Notes under the pieces: model-generated
Told to the model about the DNA's origin: nothing
The model's database searches: none
The model's input: the letters and a program-made list of their open reading frames with translations, nothing else
Program-made: the position numbers and the translations under genes
Assembly (NCBI GenBank): GCA_003222845.1
Contig: QHXG01000001.1
Location: 1-45,127, forward strand
Source of the DNA: Acidobacteriota bacterium
GTDB taxonomy: Bacteria; Acidobacteriota; Blastocatellia; Pyrinomonadales; Pyrinomonadaceae
Reading direction: 5' to 3'
Length of the DNA: 45,127 nt
Shown here: piece after piece, positions 19,092-28,154 of the stretch
Numbering within the stretch: position 1 is the first letter of the stretch
How the letters are laid out: every line of letters begins with the position of its first letter

Positions 19092-19517
19092 ATGAGCACC
19101 GCAGACATCCGGTGGATTCAACGATTCAACCACTTCAACAAGGCGCTTTCGCAATTGAGCGAAGCGGCGGCGCTGGCCAAAGAGCGTCCGCTGTCGAAAC
19201 TCGAAGAACAGGGCTTGATTCAGGCGTTCGAATTTACCCATGAACTAGCCTGGAACACGCTGAAGGATTTTCTCGAAGGCCGCGGCGTCCAAAATTTATA
19301 TGGCTCAAAGGACGTCACACGCGCTGCCTTCACGGCCGAATTAATTGAAAACGGCCAGGCCTGGATGGACATGATCAGCAGCCGGAATCTGACCTCTCAC
19401 GCGTATGATGAAGCGACCGCGGCCCAGATCGTTTCCGCCATTCGCAACACTTACGTCGCAGAGTTCGAGGTCCTCCGTCTCAAGCTGGAACAGCTAGGAC
19501 AGGAGGCGCAGCAATGA
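19092..19517 (+). CDS. Nucleotidyltransferase substrate-binding protein (HI0074/HepT-like HEPN domain)
   Basis: EEQGLIQAFEFTHELAWNTLKDFLEGRG and HEPN R-X4-H motif in SSRNLTSHAYDE. Confidence 0.9.
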   Translation: MSTADIRWIQRFNHFNKALSQLSEAAALAKERPLSKLEEQGLIQAFEFTHELAWNTLKDFLEGRGVQNLYGSKDVTRAAFTAELIENGQAWMDMISSRNLTSHAYDEATAAQIVSAIRNTYVAEFEVLRLKLEQLGQEAQQ

Positions 19518-19831
19518 AGCACGGGCTGCCAGATAGTGCCGTCCAGAAAATTTGCGGCGTCCTGAATCGTTACCCGGAGGTAAAACAAGCGATTCTCTAT
19601 GGCTCGCGCGCCAAAGGGAATTTTAAGAACGGCTCCGACATTGACCTGGCGTTACGCGGGGGCGCGGATTTGACAATGAACGTCGTCTACAAAATCCTGG
19701 ATGATCTCGATGACCTTCTCCTGCCATACACAATAGACCTGTCCATCTTGAACGGCATTGGTGAACCTGAACTAATAGAGCATATTCAACGCGTGGGCAC
19801 GGTCTTTTGCGACAAACAGACCAGGCAGTAG
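19514..19831 (+). CDS. Minimal nucleotidyltransferase (MntA-like MNT domain)
   Basis: GSRAKGNFKNGSDIDLAL (GS-X10-DxD); overlaps the upstream HEPN gene by ATGA. Confidence 0.9.
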   Translation: MKHGLPDSAVQKICGVLNRYPEVKQAILYGSRAKGNFKNGSDIDLALRGGADLTMNVVYKILDDLDDLLLPYTIDLSILNGIGEPELIEHIQRVGTVFCDKQTRQ

Positions 19832-19872
19832 TGAATCGCGACTCAGCTAAACAGCCAATCTTTCGGAAGATC

Positions 19873-21303
19873 ATGAATTCAAGAATCTGTCATTCCACCC
19901 TTTGGATCTTAACGTTGATATGCGTAACGTTTTGCTTTTGCATTGGAATTTCGTGGTCTCAAAAGTCGGCGTTGCCTGACTTTTCAAAAGAGTCCGCGCG
20001 GCCGATTCACGATTGGGTGCGCGACGGCGTCATCTACGAAATCTATCCGCGTGACTTTTCGGCGGCAGGAAATTTCAACGGTATCACTGCTCAACTCGAT
20101 CGTTTGAAAGATCTTGGGGTAACGATTCTCTGGCTGATGCCAATTCATCCCATCGGTCAGGAGAAGAAGAAGGGAACTATCGGCAGTCCTTACGCCGTCC
20201 GCGATTACTATGCGATCAATCCTGATTACGGTACCAAAGATGATTTGAAGCGGCTGATTGCCGAAGCGCACAAGCGCCGGATGAGAGTCATCATCGACAT
20301 CGTTGCGAACCATACTTCGTGGGACAGCGTGATGATGAAGTGGCCGGACTTTTACGAACATGATGCAACTGGGAAAATTACTTATCCACATGACTGGTTC
20401 GATGTCGCCAAACTGAATTACGCGAATCCTAAATTGCGCGAGTACATGACGGACATGCTCAAGTATTGGATTCGCGAATACGACCTCGACGGGTTTCGCT
20501 GCGACGTTGCGGAAGATGTGCCAACTGAATTTTGGGACCATGCACGCGCCGAGCTGGACAAAATCAAGCCCGACATTTTTATGCTGGCCGAAGGTCACAA
20601 GCCCGATCTGGAAGTCAAAGCTTTTGAGCTTGATTACTCGTGGCCGCTGCACAACGCATTGACTGACGCGTTGCAAGGCCGCGGCCGCGCGTCCGACTTG
20701 CGGGCCGCGCAGGAAGAAGAGATAAGGCGCTGGCCGCGTGGCGCGTTGCACATGCGCTTCTCGGACAATCACGACGAGCGTCGGGCGATTGCGCGATTCG
20801 GCGAGCCGGCAGCGCTCGCAGCCTCGGCGTTGATGTTTACGCTTGACGGGGTGCCGTTGATTTACAATGGAATGGAAGTCGGGGACACAACCGAGTCTGG
20901 CGCGCCGGCATTGTTTGAGAAGCTGCCGGTTTTCTGGCCGACTGCCGAGCGCAGGCCGGAATTTCCGCGCTTCTATAGACAAATGAGTGCGTTGCGAAAA
21001 GCGAACGATGCGTTGCGACGCGGTTCGCTTGAGTGGTTGCGTAATTCCGACGAGGCTCGCGTCGCCACCTATCTTCGACGCAGCAACGATGAAGAGGTTT
21101 TGATCGCGATCAATTTTTCCAATCGGCCTTTTAATGGATCGATCGAGATTGCCAACGGCGCAGGCTTCACCGACATCACTCCCGATGTCGGTCCGCCATT
21201 GCCGCCGGATGGCCCTGCGCCTGAACGCATGGCGCGCGCTCGTATCAATGCGTTGCCAACTTTATTTCTGGATGCATGGGGCTATCGTATTTTTCATCGG
21301 TGA
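19873..21303 (+). CDS. Secreted GH13 alpha-amylase family enzyme
   Basis: Signal peptide MNSRICHSTLWILTLICVTFCFCIGISWS; VIYEIYPRDFSAAG, IDIVANHTSWDS, DGFRCDVAEDVP, FMLAEG, FSDNHDERR. The ORF opens at 19807, overlapping the MNT gene. Confidence 0.92.
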   Translation: MNSRICHSTLWILTLICVTFCFCIGISWSQKSALPDFSKESARPIHDWVRDGVIYEIYPRDFSAAGNFNGITAQLDRLKDLGVTILWLMPIHPIGQEKKKGTIGSPYAVRDYYAINPDYGTKDDLKRLIAEAHKRRMRVIIDIVANHTSWDSVMMKWPDFYEHDATGKITYPHDWFDVAKLNYANPKLREYMTDMLKYWIREYDLDGFRCDVAEDVPTEFWDHARAELDKIKPDIFMLAEGHKPDLEVKAFELDYSWPLHNALTDALQGRGRASDLRAAQEEEIRRWPRGALHMRFSDNHDERRAIARFGEPAALAASALMFTLDGVPLIYNGMEVGDTTESGAPALFEKLPVFWPTAERRPEFPRFYRQMSALRKANDALRRGSLEWLRNSDEARVATYLRRSNDEEVLIAINFSNRPFNGSIEIANGAGFTDITPDVGPPLPPDGPAPERMARARINALPTLFLDAWGYRIFHR

Positions 21304-21388
21304 CTTAAGTGAATAAGCGGCGCGGCGCGATTGGGATTTTGTGAAAACTCTCAATGCTAACCGTATCTCGAAGAGCGTTGGAAACATC

Positions 21389-23884
21389 ATGGTCTTTACG
21401 TTGAGGACACTTGCAACGGCCTTTCTTTTTTTATTGACGCTTGCCTCGGTCATCCCGGCTCAGGAGATTGACGTTTCGAGCCTGGAAAAGATCGGCCCCG
21501 TTACTGGATTTACCAAAACAGAGAAAGGCATCACGCTCAACTGTCGAGATAGTTCACAGGTTCAGTTGACGGTGCTCGCGCCTGATTTGGTTCGCGTGCG
21601 CGCATCGTTCACCAAAGCAATCCCCGCCAGAGATCATTCCTGGGCCATCGCTAAAGAAAATTGGGCGACGCCGCAGTGGACGGTAACCGAGTCTGCCGAG
21701 GTGGTCACGATTGCGACCAGTGAACTCGAAGTCGTCGTGCATCGGTCACCGTTGCTGATCGATTTTCGAGACGCGCGAACTCACCAAACGATTAATGCTG
21801 ATCAGCAGCCCATGGCGTATGACGGGAAGGGAATTCTCCAAAAGATTCAGTTCGATCCGGCAGCGGGAATGTTCGTAGCGGCGGCGAAGAAACTGGGGTT
21901 CGAAGAACATTTTTATGGCCTCGGCGAGAAGGCGGCGCGACTAGACAAGCGTCGCGGCTTTTTCGTCAACTGGAATTCCGACACGCCCGGCTATACCGAG
22001 GGGCGCGATCCTATCTACCAAACAATTCCTTTTTATATTGGGTTGCAGAATGGCGCGGCCTACGGAATCTTCTTTGATAACAGCTATCGCAGCTACTTCG
22101 AGTTCGGCCGCTGGTCTCAGGAACGCATTTGGTTCGGAGCGGAGGGCGGGGAACTTAACTACTATCTTTTCTATGGCCCATCGATCAAAAAGATTCTCGG
22201 CCGCTATGCTGATCTGACCGGCCATATGCCGATGACGCCGCTTTGGTCGCTGGGCGTGCAGCAGTGTCGCTACAGCTACTATCCGGAATCGGTCGTCGAA
22301 GAAGTAGTGCGGCAGTATCGCGAGCGTGAGCTTCCGCTGGACGTCATCTACCTCGACATTCATTACATGAATGGATATCGCGTGTTCACGTTCGACCCGA
22401 GTCGATTTCCCGATCCGAAAGGCTTGATCGAAAGACTAGACAAGCAGGGCGTCAAGACCGTGGTGATTGTCGATCCGGGCGTTAAGTATCAACCCTCGTC
22501 GCCGCTTACTATAAGTCGCGGCCGCGCATCGCCGAACCCGGAACTCGATCGGCAAGATCAACGCTACTACGTTTTCGATCAAGGCACGGAAAATAATTAC
22601 TTTCAGCGTCGCAAGAACGGTCAACTATTCATCCCCAGAGTCTGGCCCGGCGACAGTGTCTTTGTCGACTTCACTCTTCCTGATGCGCGACGCTGGTGGG
22701 GCGATCTTCATCGCGCGTACACGGACAACGGAGTCGCGGGTATTTGGAACGACATGAACGAGCCGGCCGATTTCATCGATCAAACCGGCAAGAACCAGAT
22801 CGATGTGGTCAGCTATGACGAAGGCGAAAACTCGACACATGCGAAGAATCGTAATGTGTTTGCCCTGCTGATGTCGCGGGCAACATACGAAGGTCTCGCG
22901 CAATTGCAGCCCGAGCGCCGGCCTTTCGTTGTCACCCGCGCGGCGTACGCCGGCATTCAACGATACTCGACTATGTGGACGGGCGACTCGAATAGCACTT
23001 GGGACTCGCTGGCGCTCAATGTGCCGATGTTTACCACCCTCGGACTTTCAGGCGAACCATTTGTCGGCAGCGATGTGGGCGGCTTCATCGGCCGGGCGAA
23101 CGGCGAGCTTTTGGTGCGTTCTTATCAGATTGGGTTTCTCGCGCCGTTTTTTCGCAATCATCACGCCATCGACGGCTACGATCAGGAGCCGTGGCGCTTC
23201 GGAAAGTATTACGAAGACATCATTCGAAAATACTTGAAGCTGAGATATCAATTGCTGCCCTTCCTCTATACGACGCTCGAAGCAGCGCATCGTACGGGCG
23301 TGCCGCTATTTCGGCCTTTGATGCTGAACTATCAGGATGATTCGAACACCTACAATCTCGATGATCAGTTCATGATTGGCGATGACCTTTTGGTTGCGCC
23401 GATTGTAAAACCTGATTTGACCTCCCGTCTGGTGTATCTGCCGAAAGGCATCTGGTATGACTTCTGGACCAACAAGAAATATGACGGCGACAAGATGATT
23501 CGGGTCGATGCGCCACTTGAAACCGTGCCGATGTTTGTGCGCGGAGGGGCAGTAATCCCTATGGGGCCAGAGATGAGGCATGTCGGCGAACGGCCTTTCG
23601 ACCCGATAACGTTCGCAATTTATCCGGATGAAAAAGGCTTTGCGTCCGCGACTCTTTACGAAGACGATGGAAACAGCCTCGCCTATCAGCGCAGAGGGTT
23701 TCGTCGCACAAAACTTGAGGTGCGCCATGTCGCTCAAGCATACGTAGTGAAAACCAGCGCTCCCGAAGGCGATTACAAACCCGGCGCGCGAAACTTTGTA
23801 TTTCTGATCAAGCCCATGGCAACAGCCAAGACAGTTTCCGTCGCCGACGAAGGGACAGCGCGAGCAATCGAGATTAGATATTGA
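21389..23884 (+). CDS. Secreted GH31 alpha-glucosidase
   Basis: GLGEKAARLDKRRGFFVNWNSD, GVAGIWNDMNEPADF (nucleophile region), YSTMWTGDSNSTWDSL, PFVGSDVGGF; C-terminal DUF5110-like tail. The ORF opens at GTG 21341; ATG 21389 precedes the signal peptide. Confidence 0.95.
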   Translation: MVFTLRTLATAFLFLLTLASVIPAQEIDVSSLEKIGPVTGFTKTEKGITLNCRDSSQVQLTVLAPDLVRVRASFTKAIPARDHSWAIAKENWATPQWTVTESAEVVTIATSELEVVVHRSPLLIDFRDARTHQTINADQQPMAYDGKGILQKIQFDPAAGMFVAAAKKLGFEEHFYGLGEKAARLDKRRGFFVNWNSDTPGYTEGRDPIYQTIPFYIGLQNGAAYGIFFDNSYRSYFEFGRWSQERIWFGAEGGELNYYLFYGPSIKKILGRYADLTGHMPMTPLWSLGVQQCRYSYYPESVVEEVVRQYRERELPLDVIYLDIHYMNGYRVFTFDPSRFPDPKGLIERLDKQGVKTVVIVDPGVKYQPSSPLTISRGRASPNPELDRQDQRYYVFDQGTENNYFQRRKNGQLFIPRVWPGDSVFVDFTLPDARRWWGDLHRAYTDNGVAGIWNDMNEPADFIDQTGKNQIDVVSYDEGENSTHAKNRNVFALLMSRATYEGLAQLQPERRPFVVTRAAYAGIQRYSTMWTGDSNSTWDSLALNVPMFTTLGLSGEPFVGSDVGGFIGRANGELLVRSYQIGFLAPFFRNHHAIDGYDQEPWRFGKYYEDIIRKYLKLRYQLLPFLYTTLEAAHRTGVPLFRPLMLNYQDDSNTYNLDDQFMIGDDLLVAPIVKPDLTSRLVYLPKGIWYDFWTNKKYDGDKMIRVDAPLETVPMFVRGGAVIPMGPEMRHVGERPFDPITFAIYPDEKGFASATLYEDDGNSLAYQRRGFRRTKLEVRHVAQAYVVKTSAPEGDYKPGARNFVFLIKPMATAKTVSVADEGTARAIEIRY

Positions 23885-24095
23885 ACAGCTATTGAGGCCC
23901 ACTTTACTGCCGCATTGATGCCGAAAGCGAGACGATGCTAGTCAGTGCGGTGCAGTCTATCGTTAAGTAAATAGAATAAGTTTGAAATAGAAAACGATAC
24001 TCACCATAGGTTGATCGTCCACAAGCAACCCCCCCTCTAAAATGCGGCAAGTTGCAGTTCCCCCTTGGATGCAAATCAAAACAGGGAGGAATGCG

Positions 24096-25154
24096 ATGCG
24101 TAAACTGGCTCTTGGGCTTGTCATCATTGGCCTGCTCTGCTCCGAGGTGTTAGCTGATCAGGTCACGATGAAGAACGGTGATCGGCTGACCGGAACGATC
24201 GTCAAGTTTGACGGGGAAAAACTGACGATGAAATCTGAATTTGCAGGCGAAGTGCAGATCCCCTGGACCGCCATAGAGAAAGCGACATCTGACAAAGCGG
24301 TCTATGTCACGTCGAAAGACGGCCGGGTGCTGATTGGCACGTTGACGATCACCGAAAGAGGGATCGAAGTTCAAACCAGCCAGGCCGGAACGGTCTTTCT
24401 GGGGAAGGATGCAATTCAGCTTATCCGATCAAAAGATGAACAGTCAGCCTACGAAGCTGAACTGGCCAGGCAGCGCCTGGCCATGTGGAGTGGTTCGGCA
24501 GACGCCGGTCTCAGCGCCACGCGCGGCAATTCGGATACTCTGCTGATTAGCCTGGGGACGCAGGCAGCGCGCGCCACGCAGAGAGACAAGTTAAGCTTAT
24601 ATGCCGCCGCGCTCTTTGCCCGCAACAGCACGACCGGCGTCTCGATCACAACCGCAGAAGCGATCCGCGGCGGCGCCCGTTATGACCGCGACATCAGCAA
24701 GCGCCTCTTCGGCTTCGGCCTGACTGATCTTGAGCATGATAAGTTTCAACAACTTAAACTACGTTTGGTGCTGGGCGGAGGGCTCGGCTATCATGCGCGA
24801 AAAACTGAGAGGATGCGTCTGGATCTATTTGGAGGCGGGTCATATAATCGGGAAAAATTCTCAACCGGACTTACACGAAACTCGGCGGAGGCGCTCTTCG
24901 GTGAAGAATTGTCTTATAAGTTGTCAGCAGTCACTTCTCTGTCGCAAAGAGCGGTGCTCTTTCCTAATCTCAGCGACTTTGGTAAGTATCGTTTTGCCTT
25001 CGACCTGACAGGTGTGACTAAGTTGACCAGACAACTTGGGCTGCAGGCCACCATTAGCGACCGCTATCAGAGCAACCCGCTTCCGGGAATAAAGAAGAAC
25101 GATCTGCTACTGACCACCGGTATCCGCTGGACTTTTGGCAGTACTAAGAAATGA
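24096..25154 (+). CDS. DUF481 family (YdiY-like) outer-membrane protein
   Basis: Signal peptide MRKLALGLVIIGLLCSEVLA; DQVTMKNGDRLTGTIVKFDGEKLTMKSEFAG; C-terminal barrel-like SADAGLSATRGNSDT...LLLTTGIRWTFG. Confidence 0.88.
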   Translation: MRKLALGLVIIGLLCSEVLADQVTMKNGDRLTGTIVKFDGEKLTMKSEFAGEVQIPWTAIEKATSDKAVYVTSKDGRVLIGTLTITERGIEVQTSQAGTVFLGKDAIQLIRSKDEQSAYEAELARQRLAMWSGSADAGLSATRGNSDTLLISLGTQAARATQRDKLSLYAAALFARNSTTGVSITTAEAIRGGARYDRDISKRLFGFGLTDLEHDKFQQLKLRLVLGGGLGYHARKTERMRLDLFGGGSYNREKFSTGLTRNSAEALFGEELSYKLSAVTSLSQRAVLFPNLSDFGKYRFAFDLTGVTKLTRQLGLQATISDRYQSNPLPGIKKNDLLLTTGIRWTFGSTKK

Positions 25155-25507
25155 CAGGAGAACCCTCAGTGAATGCCCGAGACGCTGGCGGAATGTGCCC
25201 CTCTATCTTTTGGTTCATATCGAGCGAATCTGCAAAACAAAACCTCTTCTAGGCAGTACACCTTCAGGAAAATATTGACTTTTGCAAGCAGTCGAACTAT
25301 CGTGCGCCTGCAAAGTTTAGCGTGCTCAACTGAATATAGGGTGAATCCCGGAGCCGGCGATTTTTGCCGTGCTCGTCGAGTCCAGCCGATGAAACAGGAG
25401 CGCCCATAATACCAGCCCTAATAGGATAGTCGTGTGGACAAAGAATATCGAAAAGGCTTCTATTGCGCTACAGCTTCTTAGGAAGATAGACGAAGGAGCG
25501 AAACCCC

Positions 25508-28102
25508 ATGAGGAAACGAAAGCAGAGGTATCTTGTCGGGATCATCATTGTCCTGCTGGCCCTGGGCGGCTTCATGATCTATCAGTGGTGGCCCAGGGGG
25601 CCACAGCCTGGCACCGTGCTCGATGAAGCACGGCAGGCGAATCGGCCGGCGAGCTCCTTTCCCGCTGCGGACGAAGACTACTTTCACGACATGGACCAAA
25701 ACCATGACGGTGTAATCACCTTGACGCCCGAGGAAGTCAAAGGGCGGAACACCTGGGTGGTCTGGACCGGCGGCAACGATCGGCTCTGGGACAACCTCAG
25801 TGTCGCGAGTTTCGGGGCACTTGATCTGGTCAAAACGATTTCGTCTTATCCAAATCCCGTCTCCTCAGACCCCAACGACAAGATGAAGTTTAGCCGTGAT
25901 AATCGATGGACCTATTTGGGGCTGGTGAACGAACCTTGCTTTGAAAAAGTGCCGGGCCCTGATCCCGAACGCTTCGGATTGTGGGTCGACAAAAGGAGGC
26001 CCGACTGTCCTCCCGATCCTTTTGAGAATGAATCGAAGTATCCCGGCGTAAAAGTCGGTGCTCGCGGCACGACCTTCGCCGACGGTAAGAGGCTGCCGGT
26101 CGGATCTTTCTATGGTTACGCCACCGGAATTGTCGGGTTAAGGTTGTTTCCCAATCCCGATTTTGATGAAGCAGCGGAAAAGAGATGGGATCCCGAGAGG
26201 TATTACAACGATCCGAACTACTATCAACAGAAAGATCTGGTCCGGCCATTTCGCGTCGGCATGTCATGTGCATTCTGCCACGTTGGACCAAATCCAATGA
26301 AGCCACCGCAGGATTCGGAAAACCCGAAGTGGGAGAATCTCTCGAACAACGTGGGCGCGCAGTACTTTTGGATCGACCGCATCTTCGATTGGAACGCCGA
26401 CCCGTCGAATTACATCTTTCAGATGTTCCATAGCTCGCGCCCGGGGACGCTGGATACATCGCTGGTCTCGACGGACAACATCAATAACCCGCGCACGATG
26501 AACGCTATCTATAATCTGTGGCCGCGTCTGGATCAGGCAACACGCTTCGGCAGGGAGACGTTGGCTCCGCCCGGCACCGGCAGCGGCAATAACAAACAAC
26601 TTAATGACTACGTGCCGCCGAATTCACCCCTGGCCCAATTCTTCACGCCGCCGTCAACCGTGTTGTCGCCGCGCGTGCTCAAGGACGCTGCCGATTCGGT
26701 CGGTGCGTTGGGGGCGCTCAATCGCGTCTACCTTAACATCGGTCTCTTTAGCGAAGAATGGCTCTTGCATTTCAGGCCGCTAATCGGCGGAAAGAAAATC
26801 TCGCCAATTGAAATAGCGGTAGCGCGCAAGAACTCCGGTTACTGGGAAGCGACGGAGGCGCAAACTCCGAACATGGCGCTCTTCTTTCTGCGGACCACCG
26901 ACCCGCATAAATTGAAAGACGCACCCGGCGGCGACGCGTATCTAACCAAGAATACTGCCCAGCTCGAACGAGGTAAAACCGTCTTTGCCGAAAATTGCGC
27001 GCGCTGTCATTCGAGCAAATTGCCCAGGCCGGATCAGCAAAAAAAGATTTTTGACGCAATCGGCTGCGCGGGCCCTGATTATCTCCAATGCTGGGGCGAA
27101 TACTGGGCCTGGACCAAGACCGACGAATTCAAGTCAAAAATGCGCGCAATCGTCAGCGCGCCGGATTTTCTCGACCGCAATTATCTCTCGGCCGAGTTCC
27201 GCGTTCCGGTGACGCTCCTGCAAACAAACGCGTGCAGCCCGTTGGCGACAAACGCGCTTCGGGACAACATCTGGGACAACTTTTCTTCCGAGACTTATAA
27301 GAATTTACCTTCAGTAGGTACGATCAAAGTCTACGATCCAGTCACCGGCGAGGCGAAAGATTACGCGATGCGCGGTGGCGGTCGAGGTTACACGCGCCCG
27401 GCGTCGCTGATTAGTCTTTGGTCCACCGCGCCGTTTCTTTTGAACAACTCAGTCGGGCGTTGTTTGAATCCAACCGCGCCGAATGACGACTACAATCCCG
27501 CGCCGTCGGTCGAGAAGCGTTTGGCTGCGTTTCAAGACGGTATCGAGAAAATGCTCTGGCCCGCAAAGCGAGAAAAGGATTCCGTCTTAGGCGATAAAGT
27601 ACCGGGTGTTATCGATCGCACGACGCAGATTTCGTACATCAGCATCCCAGCCGGTTATTTACCTGAAAGCCTGCAGCAGGGCTGGCTGTCCTGGCTGTTT
27701 CCGCGTTTGTTCCCGCGTTTGTTTGACGAGGACAACGGACTGCGACTTGGTCCAATTCCGCGTGGGGCGCCGGTCAGTCTGATCGCGAATCTGATGGTCC
27801 GGCCCGAAGAGATGGGCTTCTGGGCCCGCCTTGAGCACGATAAAGAGTTGAAGAGGGTAATCTTTGGAATCAGAGGCGATCTGATGAAGCTGGGCAAACA
27901 ACGTCCGAACGAGAGCGAAGACGATTACAACAACCGCGCTCGAGAAGTTTTCAAGCCGCTCGCATCGCAATTGATGACCTTGAGTAAATGTCCGGATTAT
28001 ATCGTCAACCGCGGGCACTACTTCGGGACGGGCTATGACAATGAAGCGGCGCTTAGCGATGAGGATAAGAAAGCGCTGATCGAGTTCCTGAAAACCTTCT
28101 AA
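25508..28102 (+). CDS. Membrane-anchored di-haem c-type cytochrome (possibly RoxA/di-haem peroxidase-related) with N-terminal EF-hand-like motif
   Basis: N-terminal TM (YLVGIIIVLLALGGFMIYQWW); two CXXCH sites (CAFCH near 26269, CARCH near 26998); DMDQNHDGVITLTPEE at residues 61-76. The RoxA relation is tentative. Confidence 0.8.
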   Translation: MRKRKQRYLVGIIIVLLALGGFMIYQWWPRGPQPGTVLDEARQANRPASSFPAADEDYFHDMDQNHDGVITLTPEEVKGRNTWVVWTGGNDRLWDNLSVASFGALDLVKTISSYPNPVSSDPNDKMKFSRDNRWTYLGLVNEPCFEKVPGPDPERFGLWVDKRRPDCPPDPFENESKYPGVKVGARGTTFADGKRLPVGSFYGYATGIVGLRLFPNPDFDEAAEKRWDPERYYNDPNYYQQKDLVRPFRVGMSCAFCHVGPNPMKPPQDSENPKWENLSNNVGAQYFWIDRIFDWNADPSNYIFQMFHSSRPGTLDTSLVSTDNINNPRTMNAIYNLWPRLDQATRFGRETLAPPGTGSGNNKQLNDYVPPNSPLAQFFTPPSTVLSPRVLKDAADSVGALGALNRVYLNIGLFSEEWLLHFRPLIGGKKISPIEIAVARKNSGYWEATEAQTPNMALFFLRTTDPHKLKDAPGGDAYLTKNTAQLERGKTVFAENCARCHSSKLPRPDQQKKIFDAIGCAGPDYLQCWGEYWAWTKTDEFKSKMRAIVSAPDFLDRNYLSAEFRVPVTLLQTNACSPLATNALRDNIWDNFSSETYKNLPSVGTIKVYDPVTGEAKDYAMRGGGRGYTRPASLISLWSTAPFLLNNSVGRCLNPTAPNDDYNPAPSVEKRLAAFQDGIEKMLWPAKREKDSVLGDKVPGVIDRTTQISYISIPAGYLPESLQQGWLSWLFPRLFPRLFDEDNGLRLGPIPRGAPVSLIANLMVRPEEMGFWARLEHDKELKRVIFGIRGDLMKLGKQRPNESEDDYNNRAREVFKPLASQLMTLSKCPDYIVNRGHYFGTGYDNEAALSDEDKKALIEFLKTF

Positions 28103-28154
28103 TTACCGAGATTCTTCGGAAGAGTCTTGACTAAGCTACGGAAAGGGGACCTTC

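Noticed and set aside
19984-20982. 332-aa minus-strand ORF opposite the GH13 gene
   Set aside because: Antisense shadow of a strongly supported GH13 coding region; no recognisable domain.
25190-25205. Possible sigma-54 promoter (TGGCGGAATGTGC)
   Set aside because: Spacing between GG and GC is 8 nt, not the 10 nt expected for -24/-12 elements.
25508-28102. Firm assignment of the cytochrome as a rubber oxygenase (RoxA)
   Set aside because: Two CXXCH motifs and size are compatible, but I cannot verify RoxA-specific residues without an alignment.
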